DNA of 8,394 nt from the NCBI GenBank assembly GCA_017419325.1, contig JAFOLN010000043.1, positions 1-8,394 on the forward strand, given 5' to 3'. The first letter of the stretch is position 1. Every line of letters begins with the position of its first letter. This stretch comes from Clostridia bacterium. Lineage in GTDB: Bacteria; Bacillota; Clostridia; Oscillospirales; RGIG577. The notes beneath the pieces were generated by a model, which was not told where the DNA came from, did no database searches, and saw only the letters and a list, made by a program, of their open reading frames with translations. The position numbers were made by a program, and so were the translations under genes. Shown in pieces: positions 1-6,880 of this stretch.

Positions 1-135
1 TGCGAGGAGAAGATAAAGGATGAAGTGGGTCTTTCGTCCCGCTGCATGCCCTTTGAGCAGAAGCACCTTTCCGACACCTGCGTATGCTGCGGCAAGCCCG
101 CAAAGTCCATGGTAATCTGGGGCAAGTCCTATTGA
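1..135 (+). CDS. proS: Prolyl-tRNA synthetase, C-terminal end (partial)
   Basis: This is the last 44 codons of a gene that begins before the window. Prolyl-tRNA synthetase charges tRNA-Pro with proline in the cytoplasm. The visible piece matches the C-terminal zinc-binding domain of the shorter archaeal/eukaryote-like form found in many Firmicutes. It starts with a Cys that would be the second member of the first metal-binding pair, has RCMPFEQ in the middle, then a CxxC pair (CVCC) followed by GKPAK, and ends in the family's characteristic WGKSY. In this family the terminal Tyr reaches back towards the active site, so the TGA at 133-135 looks like a genuine end. A strong terminator follows at once. 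The catalytic domain lies outside the window, so the call rests on the tail alone, but that tail is distinctive. Confidence 0.86.
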   Translation, partial: CEEKIKDEVGLSSRCMPFEQKHLSDTCVCCGKPAKSMVIWGKSY

Positions 136-146
136 TGTGATGTAAG

Positions 147-260
147 CCTTCGGCGCGGTCAGTCTGATCGCGCCGATTTTTGTTTTATCGCTTAATTTAA
201 CTCAAATTCCACGCATTCGCTTTTCGGGGTGAATCCCGCTGCGTTCATCCATATCAGCTT
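147..260. repeat. Duplicated LRR-gene end cassette, copy 1
   Basis: These 114 bases match 1835-1948 with only two differences, both inside the terminator hairpin. The repeat covers the hairpin, the T-run, the stop codon of the leucine-rich repeat gene and its last 23 codons. Upstream in the gene (beyond 260) the two copies quickly become less alike. Confidence 0.9.
150..185 (+). terminator. Rho-independent terminator of proS
   Basis: The arms 150-161 and 165-176 form a 12-bp GC-rich stem with a single G·T wobble and a 3-base loop. TTTTTGTTTT follows directly on the plus strand. It lies 14 bases after the proS stop. On the minus strand the hairpin is not followed by a T-run, so it faces proS and would be a poor terminator for the convergent leucine-rich repeat gene. 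A near copy sits at 1838-1873. Confidence 0.87.
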
Positions 261-1736
261 AGCCGAGGCTCCGCCGCTTACGTCTATGGACGAGGGCGAG
301 GTCAGCTTCTTTACGGATATCATCTTCCCTGTTTCATCGTACAGGGCGACGAACACGGGCGAGGATGCCGACACATCGCCGGACATGGCGGCGGCCGCGT
401 CCTCGCGGACGGCGGATATAATCTCACCCGTTTCGGGATCGCTTCGTAAGGCCGGGGCGCTGCCGTAATGAATGGCGGCGTTCGTGAAGCTTGTATTGCT
501 GCTTCCGATGTGCATCCTGTCCCACGCGGCCTTACTGCCGCCGTAGTATACGTCGGTGAGGCTGTAGCAGAAGCCGAACGCCCAGAAGCCGATGCTCCTG
601 ACACTTGCGGGCAGAACAAACGTTGTAAGGCTCTCGCAGTCATAGAACGCATTGATGTCTATGCTCTCGACTCCCTGCTCAATCGTCACCGCCGCAAGAG
701 CGCTGCAGTTTTTAAACGCGCTGTCGCCGACATCCGAAACTCCCGAAGGGATGTTCACAAATGCGAGGCTTTTGCAGCCGTAGAACGCTTCTTTCCCTAT
801 GCTTGTGACGCTTTGCGGTATCGACACCGACTTAAGCCCCGTGCAGCCGCGAAACGTGGCCTCGCCTATGGATGTCACGCCGTCGGGGATTGTGACCGAC
901 GAAAGGCCGATGCAGCCCCGAAAGGCTCTTTCGCCTATATGAGTCACGCTGTTCGGGATACTCACGCTTTGCAGGCTTTCGCATACGCCGAAGGCATTGT
1001 CTCCTATGCTCGTTACCGTCGGCGGGATGCTTACGGACGAAAGACTCGTGCAGGACACGAACGCGCCGTGTCCGATGCTCGTCACGCTGTCGGGGATAAT
1101 CACTGACGTAAGACTGTCGCAGTCATAGAACGTGTATTTTTCTATGGACGTCACGCCGTCCGGTATCGTGACCGACGAAAGGGCGTTGCATCCTCGAAAC
1201 GTGCCTTCGCCTATGGACGTCACGCCGGAGGGAATATCGGCCTCTTTAAGGCTTTCACAGTCGCGAAACGCTTCATTGCCGATGGTAAGAACGCCCTCAG
1301 CTATCGTAAGCGATTCAAGGCCGGTGCAGCCGTAGAACGCGCCGTCTCTTATTGTTTCAACGCTCGCGGGAATGCTCACCGACGTAAGCCCCGTGCAGCC
1401 GTAGAACGCGTTTTTGCCTATGAACGTAACGGTCGAGGGTATCGAGACCGTTTTGATCGCCGTGATGCCATAGAACGCATTGTCGGCAATGCTCGTCACG
1501 CCCTCTTCGATAACGACCGCCTTAATACCGTCCAAAATATCGTTCGAAAAAATATACCATGATTCCGCCGTCATCTCGCCCTCGCCGCTTACGGTGAGCG
1601 TGCCGTCCGAGTCGAGCGTCCACGTGCCACCGTCGCCCCACGAGCCGCTTCTCACAACATCTGCCGCGCCGCCTACGACGGGCAGCATGGCGAATACCAT
1701 GCAAAGCGCGAGGATAAGGCTAAGTATCTTCTTCAT
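192..1736 (-). CDS. Secreted BspA-type leucine-rich repeat protein
   Basis: The 514-residue product is probably exported and located outside the cell or at its surface. The ATG is preceded by GGAGG with 7-base spacing (1744-1748). Residues 1-25 are a clear signal peptide: MKK, a hydrophobic core, and a GGAA cleavage region. Residues 27-70 form an N-terminal cap. Residues 71-392 are 14 consecutive 23-residue units of the LRR_5 (BspA) type, of the pattern LTSVxIPxxVTSIGxxAFxGCxx, with no insertions or deletions. LTDVYYGG at about 393 begins the usual closing segment of such arrays. Residues about 450-514 form a small beta-rich C-terminal module almost the same as in the neighbouring gene. No LPXTG, SLH or transmembrane anchor is visible, so how it stays at the surface is unclear. 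Family members include adhesins, but the ligand cannot be inferred here. It appears to be a tandem duplicate of 1880-3310. Confidence 0.93.
   Translation of the reverse strand: MKKILSLILALCMVFAMLPVVGGAADVVRSGSWGDGGTWTLDSDGTLTVSGEGEMTAESWYIFSNDILDGIKAVVIEEGVTSIADNAFYGITAIKTVSIPSTVTFIGKNAFYGCTGLTSVSIPASVETIRDGAFYGCTGLESLTIAEGVLTIGNEAFRDCESLKEADIPSGVTSIGEGTFRGCNALSSVTIPDGVTSIEKYTFYDCDSLTSVIIPDSVTSIGHGAFVSCTSLSSVSIPPTVTSIGDNAFGVCESLQSVSIPNSVTHIGERAFRGCIGLSSVTIPDGVTSIGEATFRGCTGLKSVSIPQSVTSIGKEAFYGCKSLAFVNIPSGVSDVGDSAFKNCSALAAVTIEQGVESIDINAFYDCESLTTFVLPASVRSIGFWAFGFCYSLTDVYYGGSKAAWDRMHIGSSNTSFTNAAIHYGSAPALRSDPETGEIISAVREDAAAAMSGDVSASSPVFVALYDETGKMISVKKLTSPSSIDVSGGASAKLIWMNAAGFTPKSECVEFELN
561..1526 (-). 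repeat. 14 LRR units, 69-bp period
   Basis: Fourteen coding units of exactly 69 bp encode 23-residue BspA-type leucine-rich repeats. On the plus strand a GTCACGCCGTC-like segment followed by TCGTGACCGACG-like and GTGCAGCCG-like segments recurs each period. The units are degenerate rather than identical, which indicates an old expansion. Confidence 0.88.
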
Positions 1737-1834
1737 AAAACCGCCTCCCGTTCCCCACCCCGCCGCATATCCGGCAAAGATGGGATAATAAAGTATTTCA
1801 AGAGTCGCGCGAGGTTCACACCGAGCAATACAGC

Positions 1835-1948
1835 CCTTCGGCGCGGTCAGTCCGACCGCGCCGATTTTTGTTTTATCGCTTAATTTAACTCAAATTCCAC
1901 GCATTCGCTTTTCGGGGTGAATCCCGCTGCGTTCATCCATATCAGCTT
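1835..1948. repeat. Duplicated LRR-gene end cassette, copy 2
   Basis: This is the second copy of 147-260 (112 of 114 bases the same). It covers the hairpin, the T-run, the stop codon and the last 23 codons of the second leucine-rich repeat gene. It lies between the two minus-strand LRR genes. Confidence 0.9.
1838..1873 (+). terminator. Terminator-like hairpin facing plus, duplicate of the proS terminator
   Basis: Arms 1838-1848 and 1854-1864 form a perfect 11-bp stem (TCGGCGCGGTC with GACCGCGCCGA) with a 5-base loop, followed by TTTTTGTTTT. The structure is that of a plus-strand intrinsic terminator, yet no plus-strand gene lies before it. Compared with copy 1, the wobble pair has become a G-C pair. 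It may stop antisense transcripts, or simply mark the edge of the duplicated segment. Confidence 0.7.
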
Positions 1949-3310
1949 CGCCGCGGCTCCGCCGCCCACGTCGACAGAGCCGGGCGCGTCCAAAACGTAA
2001 ACCGCTGTCATCCTGCCGTCTGCGTCGTATAGCGCGATATATACGGGCGAGGCCGGAGATACGTCGCCGGAGACGGTGAGGGTATCGCCCTCGCATTGAA
2101 ACGCTATGCGTTCTCCGGTGGCATAATCCGTGCGCGCGTTCGGATCGTAATTATAGCGGATAGCGGCATAACCGTACTCGGAAGCTATGCCCTTTATCTT
2201 TTTCCACTGCTCTTCGGTGCCTGCATAATATATATCTGTAAGACTGTAACAGCCATTAAACACACCGCTGCCTATGTAAGTCAGGCTCAAAGGAATATAC
2301 ACAGATGTAAGCCCGCTGCAGCCTTCGAACGTATTGCCGCCTATGAATGTCACACCCTCGGGTATCGTCACAGACGTAAGGCCGCTGCAGCCCTTGAAGG
2401 CCCATTCGTTTACGTACATCATGCCCGAAGGAATATCCACCGATGTAAGACTGCTGCAGCCGTCGAACGCGTGACCGTCTATGCTCATAACACCCTCGGG
2501 TATCGTCACAGATGTAAGACCGCTGCAGGACGCAAACGCACCGACGCTTATCCTCGTCAAGCTCGAAGGAATTCTCACCGATGTAAGTCCGGTGCAGCCC
2601 GCAAACGCGCTCCAGCCCATGCTCGTCACGCCCTCGGGCATCGTCACAGACGTAAGCCCGATGCAGTCCGTAAACGCTGCTTCGCCTATGGAAGTCACGC
2701 CCTCGGGTATTGTATATTCACCGCATATGCCTTCCGGGAAAAGTATAAGCCCTTTCTTGTCTTTGGTAAATACAACACCTTCGTCAGACGAATAGACCGA
2801 ATTAAATTCACTCACATTTATTGACGTAAGGCCGCTGCAGCCCTCGAACGCATAGCAGCTTATGCTCGTCACACCCGAGGGGATACTCACCGACGTAAGA
2901 CCGGTGCAGCCCGAAAACGCATAGCGCTCTATGGTCGTTACGCTCGAAGGAATATTCACGGATGTAAGCCCGGTGCAATTCTCGAACGCATAGTGACCTA
3001 TGTACGTCACGCTCGAAGGGATACTCACGGATGTAAGTCCGGTGCAGTTCCCGAACGCACTGCTGCCTATGTCCGTCACTGGCTTTCCATCTATATTGAA
3101 CGGCATGACCGCCGCCGTTATGGTTTCATCGGCACCGGTTATAGTTATCTCGCCGTCCCACACACGATAATAAATACTGCCCCCGGTCACTGCAAAAGCC
3201 TTGTCACTTTCATTGACGTTATCCGTGCCGGCCAATCCCACAACGGGCAGCATGGCGAATACCATGCAAAGTGCGAGAATAAGGCTTATCAGCTTCTTTT
3301 TCACGTTCAT
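1880..3310 (-). CDS. Secreted BspA-type leucine-rich repeat protein, paralogue
   Basis: The product (476 residues from the ATG) is the tandem paralogue of 192-1736. It has the same signal peptide (KKLISLILALCMVFAMLPVV), an N-terminal cap at about residues 30-70, BspA-type LRR units at about 72-356, the closing LTDIYYAG...EEQW segment, and a C-terminal module whose last 23 residues are identical to those of the other gene. Eleven LRR units are visible. One (residues 161-218) carries a 35-residue insertion containing NSVYSSDEGVVFTKDKKGL, a type of insertion common in BspA-like arrays. The start is uncertain. The ATG at 3310 has GAGG only 2 bases upstream, while a GTG two codons further in (3304) has ideal 8-base spacing and would give an N-terminus matching the paralogue (MKKKL against MKKIL). 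Probable role: extracellular or surface-exposed binding protein. The ligand is unknown and no cell-wall anchor is visible. Confidence 0.92.
   Translation of the reverse strand: MNVKKKLISLILALCMVFAMLPVVGLAGTDNVNESDKAFAVTGGSIYYRVWDGEITITGADETITAAVMPFNIDGKPVTDIGSSAFGNCTGLTSVSIPSSVTYIGHYAFENCTGLTSVNIPSSVTTIERYAFSGCTGLTSVSIPSGVTSISCYAFEGCSGLTSINVSEFNSVYSSDEGVVFTKDKKGLILFPEGICGEYTIPEGVTSIGEAAFTDCIGLTSVTMPEGVTSMGWSAFAGCTGLTSVRIPSSLTRISVGAFASCSGLTSVTIPEGVMSIDGHAFDGCSSLTSVDIPSGMMYVNEWAFKGCSGLTSVTIPEGVTFIGGNTFEGCSGLTSVYIPLSLTYIGSGVFNGCYSLTDIYYAGTEEQWKKIKGIASEYGYAAIRYNYDPNARTDYATGERIAFQCEGDTLTVSGDVSPASPVYIALYDADGRMTAVYVLDAPGSVDVGGGAAAKLIWMNAAGFTPKSECVEFELN
2243..3097 (-). repeat. 11 LRR units, 69-bp period with one insertion
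   Basis: Ten units of about 69 bp and one enlarged unit (about 174 bp, roughly 2657-2830) encode BspA-type repeats of the pattern LTSVxIPxxVTxIGxxAFxGCSG. Within the units the plus strand shows recurring GATGTAAG and CTGCAGCC segments. Confidence 0.85.
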
Positions 3311-3312
3311 CG

Positions 3313-3316
3313 CCTC
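3313..3316 (-). promoter_or_regulatory. RBS that questions the ATG start of the second LRR gene
   Basis: The minus strand reads GAGG here, 2 bases before the ATG (3308-3310) but 8 bases before an in-frame GTG (3302-3304). No other purine-rich ribosome-binding site lies close by. The spacing favours the GTG as the true start. Confidence 0.55.
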
Positions 3317-3390
3317 GTTTCTTATATTTTCGGGGTCTTTTTTAGGGGTATTTTTGCCCTATTGCCAATTTAAGCCGTGTATACAACACC

Positions 3391-3420
3391 ATAGTACCAC
3401 AATTCTTCCGAATAAGGCAA
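3391..3420 (-). promoter_or_regulatory. Possible promoter of the second LRR gene
   Basis: On the minus strand TTGCCT (3415-3420) and TACTAT (3391-3396) are separated by 18 bases, each matching four of six sigma-A consensus positions. This would give a 5' untranslated region of about 75-80 bases. It is the best candidate in the 3311-3498 gap, but it is weak. Confidence 0.35.
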
Positions 3421-3498
3421 TAATAAGCCGAAAATCGTAAACTTTTGCCGCCGCTTCACATCTTTTTAAGGTCTCTCCCGCCCAAATCTCCCATAACG

Positions 3499-3529
3499 AA
3501 AAAAACGGCCGCCGCTTTCGCGGCAGCCG
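3499..3529 (-). terminator. Rho-independent terminator of the MFS gene
   Basis: On the minus strand CGGCTGCCGC, a GAAA tetraloop and GCGGCGGCCG form a 10-bp stem with one T·G wobble, followed by TTTTTTCG. It starts 15 bases after the transporter stop codon and separates that gene from the LRR pair. Confidence 0.9.
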
Positions 3530-3544
3530 ATTAAAGCTTTCTTC

Positions 3545-4774
3545 TTATTTTTCCTTCTTTTTCGTCTTCACGCTCTTAAGCATAAGCGAGAACACCACGC
3601 CCAGTACGGCAATAATCGCCGCGGGGAGACAGCGCATGTCGAGGGGCAGGTCGGCGCGGGTGAAGGCCGACGCTATCACAAGCGAGATGACCGACGCGGC
3701 GCCCATGCCTATCATTACGAGACCGTAATTCGTGCCCGCGTGCTTTACGCCGTAGTAGTCGGTGGTGATGGCCGGGAACGTGGCCAAAAAGCCGCCATAA
3801 CAGAAGCATACGAGGGAGAAGGACGGTATTATCCAGAGCCCCGGCAGCTTCCACATGCCGAGGCACGCGGCGCATATGAGTATGTAGAGAATGAGTACGG
3901 TGAACTTTCGCCCGATTCTGTCGGACAGCGTGGAGGCCACGAGCCGGCCCGCCGAATTTGCGATGGAGGCTATCATCATGCCCGTCACGATAAGCGTCAT
4001 GTCAACGCCCTTGCCCTCGCCTATCAGCGCCCAGACGGGGTTTATTATATAGAACGAGATGCAGGCGCAGAACATGCATAAAAACAGTATGTAATAGAGA
4101 GGCGTTTTAAGTATCTCGCCCGGCGTATACTGCTTCGCGCTGAGTATGGCCGCCGAGTCGCCGCCCTTGTCCTTTCCGAAGCCCTCGGGCGGGTTCTTTA
4201 TGAATATGGCGGAAACAATGTTTACAAGGAGGAATATGGCGCCCCAGAAGATGAACGCCAGCTTAAAGCTGAAATGCGTAAACAGCGCGCTTGCGATGGG
4301 CGTTGTTATCATTGCGGCGATGCCCAGCGCCGCCACAACGACGCCTCCGGCAAAGCCGCGCTTGTCGTAGAACCACTTCTGTGACAGCGCGATGGCCTGA
4401 TTGTATGATATGCCCCAGCCGAGGCCGCATATGACGGAGAAGGTGATATAGAAAAACACCGGCATGTCAAACGGGGTGAAGGCGGCCAGCACACAGCCCG
4501 CGCCCATCATTACGCCCGAGATGAGCACCACGACGCGGGGCACGAACCGCTCCTGCAGCTTGCCGCTTATTATGCCGCCCAGCACGAACATGATAACGGC
4601 GATGGGGTACGCGGCTCCCGCGGTGTCAACGTCCCAGCCCGTAAGGTCCATGACGTAGGGCTGAAATATGCCCCATATCATGCTCACGCCGATGGGTATC
4701 TGCAAAATTCCGCAAAAGATGAGGTATTTGAACCTCGTTTTCATAAGTGAGTCGTTTTTTTCGTCAGTATTCAT
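3545..4774 (-). CDS. MFS transporter, oxalate/formate antiporter-like (OFA) group
   Basis: A 409-residue inner-membrane protein with 12 predicted transmembrane helices, arranged 6+6 around a central loop at residues about 193-222. Helices lie near 18-37, 52-72, 80-99, 105-128, 139-165, 172-192, 224-251, 259-283, 291-307, 312-332, 347-370 and 382-399. The second half carries the major-facilitator loop motif GRLVASTLSDRIGRK (276-290). PPEGFG at 195-200 after helix 6, the helix 4-5 region (GLGWGISYNQAI...QKWFYDKRG) and the NYG of helix 11 resemble OFA-family transporters, which exchange or take up small organic anions. The substrate cannot be assigned: there is no oxalate or formate metabolism gene nearby, and the lysine that OxlT uses in helix 11 is not evident. 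The ATG has GAGG 7 bases upstream. The gene has its own promoter and terminator, so it is monocistronic. Confidence 0.88.
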   Translation of the reverse strand: MNTDEKNDSLMKTRFKYLIFCGILQIPIGVSMIWGIFQPYVMDLTGWDVDTAGAAYPIAVIMFVLGGIISGKLQERFVPRVVVLISGVMMGAGCVLAAFTPFDMPVFFYITFSVICGLGWGISYNQAIALSQKWFYDKRGFAGGVVVAALGIAAMITTPIASALFTHFSFKLAFIFWGAIFLLVNIVSAIFIKNPPEGFGKDKGGDSAAILSAKQYTPGEILKTPLYYILFLCMFCACISFYIINPVWALIGEGKGVDMTLIVTGMMIASIANSAGRLVASTLSDRIGRKFTVLILYILICAACLGMWKLPGLWIIPSFSLVCFCYGGFLATFPAITTDYYGVKHAGTNYGLVMIGMGAASVISLVIASAFTRADLPLDMRCLPAAIIAVLGVVFSLMLKSVKTKKKEK

Positions 4775-4811
4775 TGTTTTCCCTCGAATTCAAATTTTTT
4801 GCACATGAGAT

Positions 4812-4841
4812 ATGATAACACAAAACCGCCGCGTCTATCAA
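4812..4841 (-). promoter_or_regulatory. Sigma-A type promoter of the MFS gene
   Basis: On the minus strand TTGATA (4836-4841) and TATCAT (4812-4817) each match five of six consensus bases and are 18 bases apart. Transcription would start near 4805, about 30 bases before the ATG. The -35 box lies just past the terminator of the upstream VanW gene, so the MFS gene is independently transcribed. Confidence 0.75.
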
Positions 4842-4854
4842 TAGCAAATCACAT

Positions 4855-4886
4855 AAAAGACCCGCCTTTTTTAAAAAGGCGGGTCT
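4855..4886 (-). terminator. Terminator of the VanW-domain gene
   Basis: Arms AGACCCGCC (4858-4866) and GGCGGGTCT (4878-4886) pair perfectly, and an A/T core (TTTTTT then AAAAA) can extend the stem. On the minus strand TTTT follows. It starts 14 bases after the stop codon at 4901. The T-run is short, but the stem is strong and the position is right. Confidence 0.75.
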
Positions 4887-4900
4887 CGGTCTTTACCGTA

Positions 4901-6850
4901 TTATTCCGCAAGCCACTCGGGCGGAGTCGAATTATCGGCCTCCGGCGCAGGTTCGGGCGCAGGCTCGGGCTGGGGCTCCGGCTCGGGTGCGGGAGCGGGC
5001 TCGGGCTGAGGCTCCGGTTCGGGCTCGGGTGCGGGCTGAGGCTCGGGCTCCGGCTCGGGCGCGGGTGCGGGCTCCGGTTCGGGAGCAGGTGCAGGCGCGG
5101 GCGCGGACGAACCCGGATTTACAAGCACTATCTTATTGACAGGCGAATATGTAGTATCGTTTATCTTTGTCGTCTTTTTCGTGCCGTTGGGGTACGTGGC
5201 CGTTCTGTAAAGCGTTGCTGAGAAGCCGTTCTGACCCGACTGGGACACCTTCTGAGAGCCTACCGCAACGGACGAATCGACGCGCTCTATAACGGAATAC
5301 TGGGTCGAGCCGTAGGTCTCGGAGTAAAGCTCATACTTCGGCTCGCCTCCTGCGGCCTTCGTGCCGAGTATCTTTACCGTAAGGGTGGAGCCGCTGACTC
5401 CGCACTCTATCTTTATCGGGGTGCTTCTGTTGTTTCTGAATCTGAAGTCAATGGAGCCCCATGCAACGGTGGCGTCAAACGCGGGCTTAACGTAGGACAC
5501 GGAGAAGCGGTGGCTGCGTCTCTGGGTTATGGTCAGATCCTGCACCTTCAGCGCCGCTACGTATATCGTAGAGGACACCTGGCATATGCCGCCGCCTACG
5601 CCGTCGACGATCTCGTTCGACGTGTATATCTTTGCTTCCTTGAAGCCCGTGGCCTCGGTACGCGGGCCTACGGTGCCGTTAAAGGAGAACTCCTCGCCGG
5701 GATTAAGTACCTTGCCGTTTATCTTCGACGCCGCAAGTCGTATATTATGCGACCTGTTCGCAACGCTCGTAAGCGTGGTCGAGAAGGTGGAAAGCGTATC
5801 CTTGAATATGCCGCTGCCGCCGCCGGATGAGGACGAGCTGCCGGTGTCAAGCATTGCCGCGGTAACCGCGGGGGCGGTCAGCGTTACGGGGATGGAATGC
5901 TCTCCGTAGGGGTCGGCTTCTATCTCGGCGCGGGCCTTCTCAAGGTCAAAGTTTACGCCCATTACTTCTTTTTTAAGCGTCTTTACGCCGTTCGCGTCGG
6001 TCACGATGGCCGCGTTCTCGGGCTCGCATACGACTTCCTTATATATCTTGTCGATATCGATGGGAGCCGCCTGCTCCGTCGTCATGACGCACTCGATCTT
6101 CTCGGGCTGCGCGTCCGTCGCCGTCTTATCAAAGGTGCGCTCAAGCACGCTCTTTATGATGGCGTCGCGGGTAGCCGCCACGTCAACCGTTCTGCTGTCG
6201 GTGCCAGGGGTGATGACAAGCTCGCTGCCTACTATGGAATACGCGGGCTCGCTTGAAGCGATGTCCTGCTCTCCGGCAACGTCTAAAAGCAGCGTTTCAA
6301 GCTTCTCCGCGTCGCAGGTAAGGTCGCTGTCCACCGATACGCCGTGGGAGCGTATCGAGTAATACTCAAGTATAGCGGAAAGCGCGCCCTGGTCGTTGTC
6401 GCCGCCCATTCTGCCGTACTGATAAGCCTTCTTGTAGAGATCGGCCGCGTCGTAATGCACGTCGAAATCCTTCAGGCTTATAACGGTGCTTGCCTCGGAA
6501 TCAGGGGAAACGACCTCGATGGACGACGTGTCAATGCCGCGCTGTACATCGTCGACAAGCTTTGTTATATCGCTCTCGGTCATGCCGCCCAGGTCGGTCT
6601 CGCCGAACTTGACGCCCGTTGCCACAGCCTCGGACTGCCACAGACGTATCGGGCCGGCAATGAATGCCGCCAAAGCGACTATTACGCATATAACGACTAT
6701 AAGAATTATTTTACTGGATCTTTTCATGCCGCGCTTTGGGGGCTTCACTGCTGAAGCCTGCTTTCCTGCGTCGGCTTTTTTTACGGCGCTTGCGGTAGCC
6801 TTTGCGTGGTACACGCGGTTCGCGCCGTTTTCTTCGGGTAAATTGCTCAA
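4901..6850 (-). CDS. Membrane-anchored VanW-domain, peptidoglycan-binding surface protein
   Basis: A 649-residue protein when read from the TTG at 6848-6850. That start has GGAGG 8 bases upstream, and a good -10 box lies just before it. Residues 1-45 are a basic cytoplasmic tail. Residues 46-66 are one transmembrane helix, so the rest is outside the cell. Residues about 79-325 look like peptidoglycan-binding repeats of the PG_binding_4 type (GVKFGETDLGGMTESDI at the front). Residues 344-497 are a VanW domain with NPGEEFSFN (383-391), GGGICQVSSTIY (419-430), RRSHRF (444-449) and FRNN (471-474). Residues about 504-578 resemble a G5-like domain. Residues 581-637 are a Pro/Glu/Ala/Gln-rich tail ending in PPEWLAE. 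Proteins of this build are common in Clostridia and are thought to act at the cell wall. VanW is named from vancomycin-resistance clusters, but its biochemical role is unknown, and nothing nearby suggests a resistance cassette. The longer reading from an ATG at 7003 is unlikely. Confidence 0.9.
   Translation of the reverse strand: MSNLPEENGANRVYHAKATASAVKKADAGKQASAVKPPKRGMKRSSKIILIVVICVIVALAAFIAGPIRLWQSEAVATGVKFGETDLGGMTESDITKLVDDVQRGIDTSSIEVVSPDSEASTVISLKDFDVHYDAADLYKKAYQYGRMGGDNDQGALSAILEYYSIRSHGVSVDSDLTCDAEKLETLLLDVAGEQDIASSEPAYSIVGSELVITPGTDSRTVDVAATRDAIIKSVLERTFDKTATDAQPEKIECVMTTEQAAPIDIDKIYKEVVCEPENAAIVTDANGVKTLKKEVMGVNFDLEKARAEIEADPYGEHSIPVTLTAPAVTAAMLDTGSSSSSGGGSGIFKDTLSTFSTTLTSVANRSHNIRLAASKINGKVLNPGEEFSFNGTVGPRTEATGFKEAKIYTSNEIVDGVGGGICQVSSTIYVAALKVQDLTITQRRSHRFSVSYVKPAFDATVAWGSIDFRFRNNRSTPIKIECGVSGSTLTVKILGTKAAGGEPKYELYSETYGSTQYSVIERVDSSVAVGSQKVSQSGQNGFSATLYRTATYPNGTKKTTKINDTTYSPVNKIVLVNPGSSAPAPAPAPEPEPAPAPEPEPEPQPAPEPEPEPQPEPAPAPEPEPQPEPAPEPAPEADNSTPPEWLAE
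4940..5110 (-). repeat. Low-complexity Pro/Glu/Ala tail coding repeat
   Basis: About 57 codons read APAPEPEP/EPEPQPAP-type dipeptides. The DNA is a run of GGCTCGGGC/GGCTCCGGC hexamer-like blocks on the plus strand. Such tails are extended, rigid spacers in the cell wall. The repeat makes the region prone to length changes by slippage and to assembly error. Confidence 0.88.
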
Positions 6851-6857
6851 GGAAATG

Positions 6858-6863
6858 ACCTCC
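6858..6863 (-). promoter_or_regulatory. RBS fixing a TTG start for the VanW gene
   Basis: The minus strand reads GGAGGT, 8 bases between GGAGG and the TTG at 6850. The ATG codons further upstream (7003 and 6949) have no correctly spaced site and lie before the likely promoter. Confidence 0.78.
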
Positions 6864-6880
6864 AAAATCAAACTGAATAA

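Noticed and set aside
468..1106. Plus-strand open frames antisense to the first LRR gene (also 229-468 and 1132-1335)
   Set aside because: They mirror the 69-bp repeats, have no signal or domain of their own and no matching ribosome-binding site. The minus frame has a perfect LRR pattern.
561..1526. Regularly spaced repeats suggesting a CRISPR array
   Set aside because: The period is 69 bp with no constant-repeat/unique-spacer alternation, and the units translate cleanly as BspA-type LRRs.
2096..2824. 242-residue plus-strand open frame antisense to the second LRR gene
   Set aside because: Its HRRKxxA-type repeats are the reverse reading of the LRR codons. It is a shadow.
3340..3362. Small inverted repeat TAGGG/CCCTA in the leader of the second LRR gene
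   Set aside because: Only 5 bp around an A/T loop. It is likely to occur by chance.
4799..5221. Plus-strand open frame rich in Gly/Leu/Arg
   Set aside because: It is the reverse reading of the Pro/Glu codon repeats of the VanW tail.
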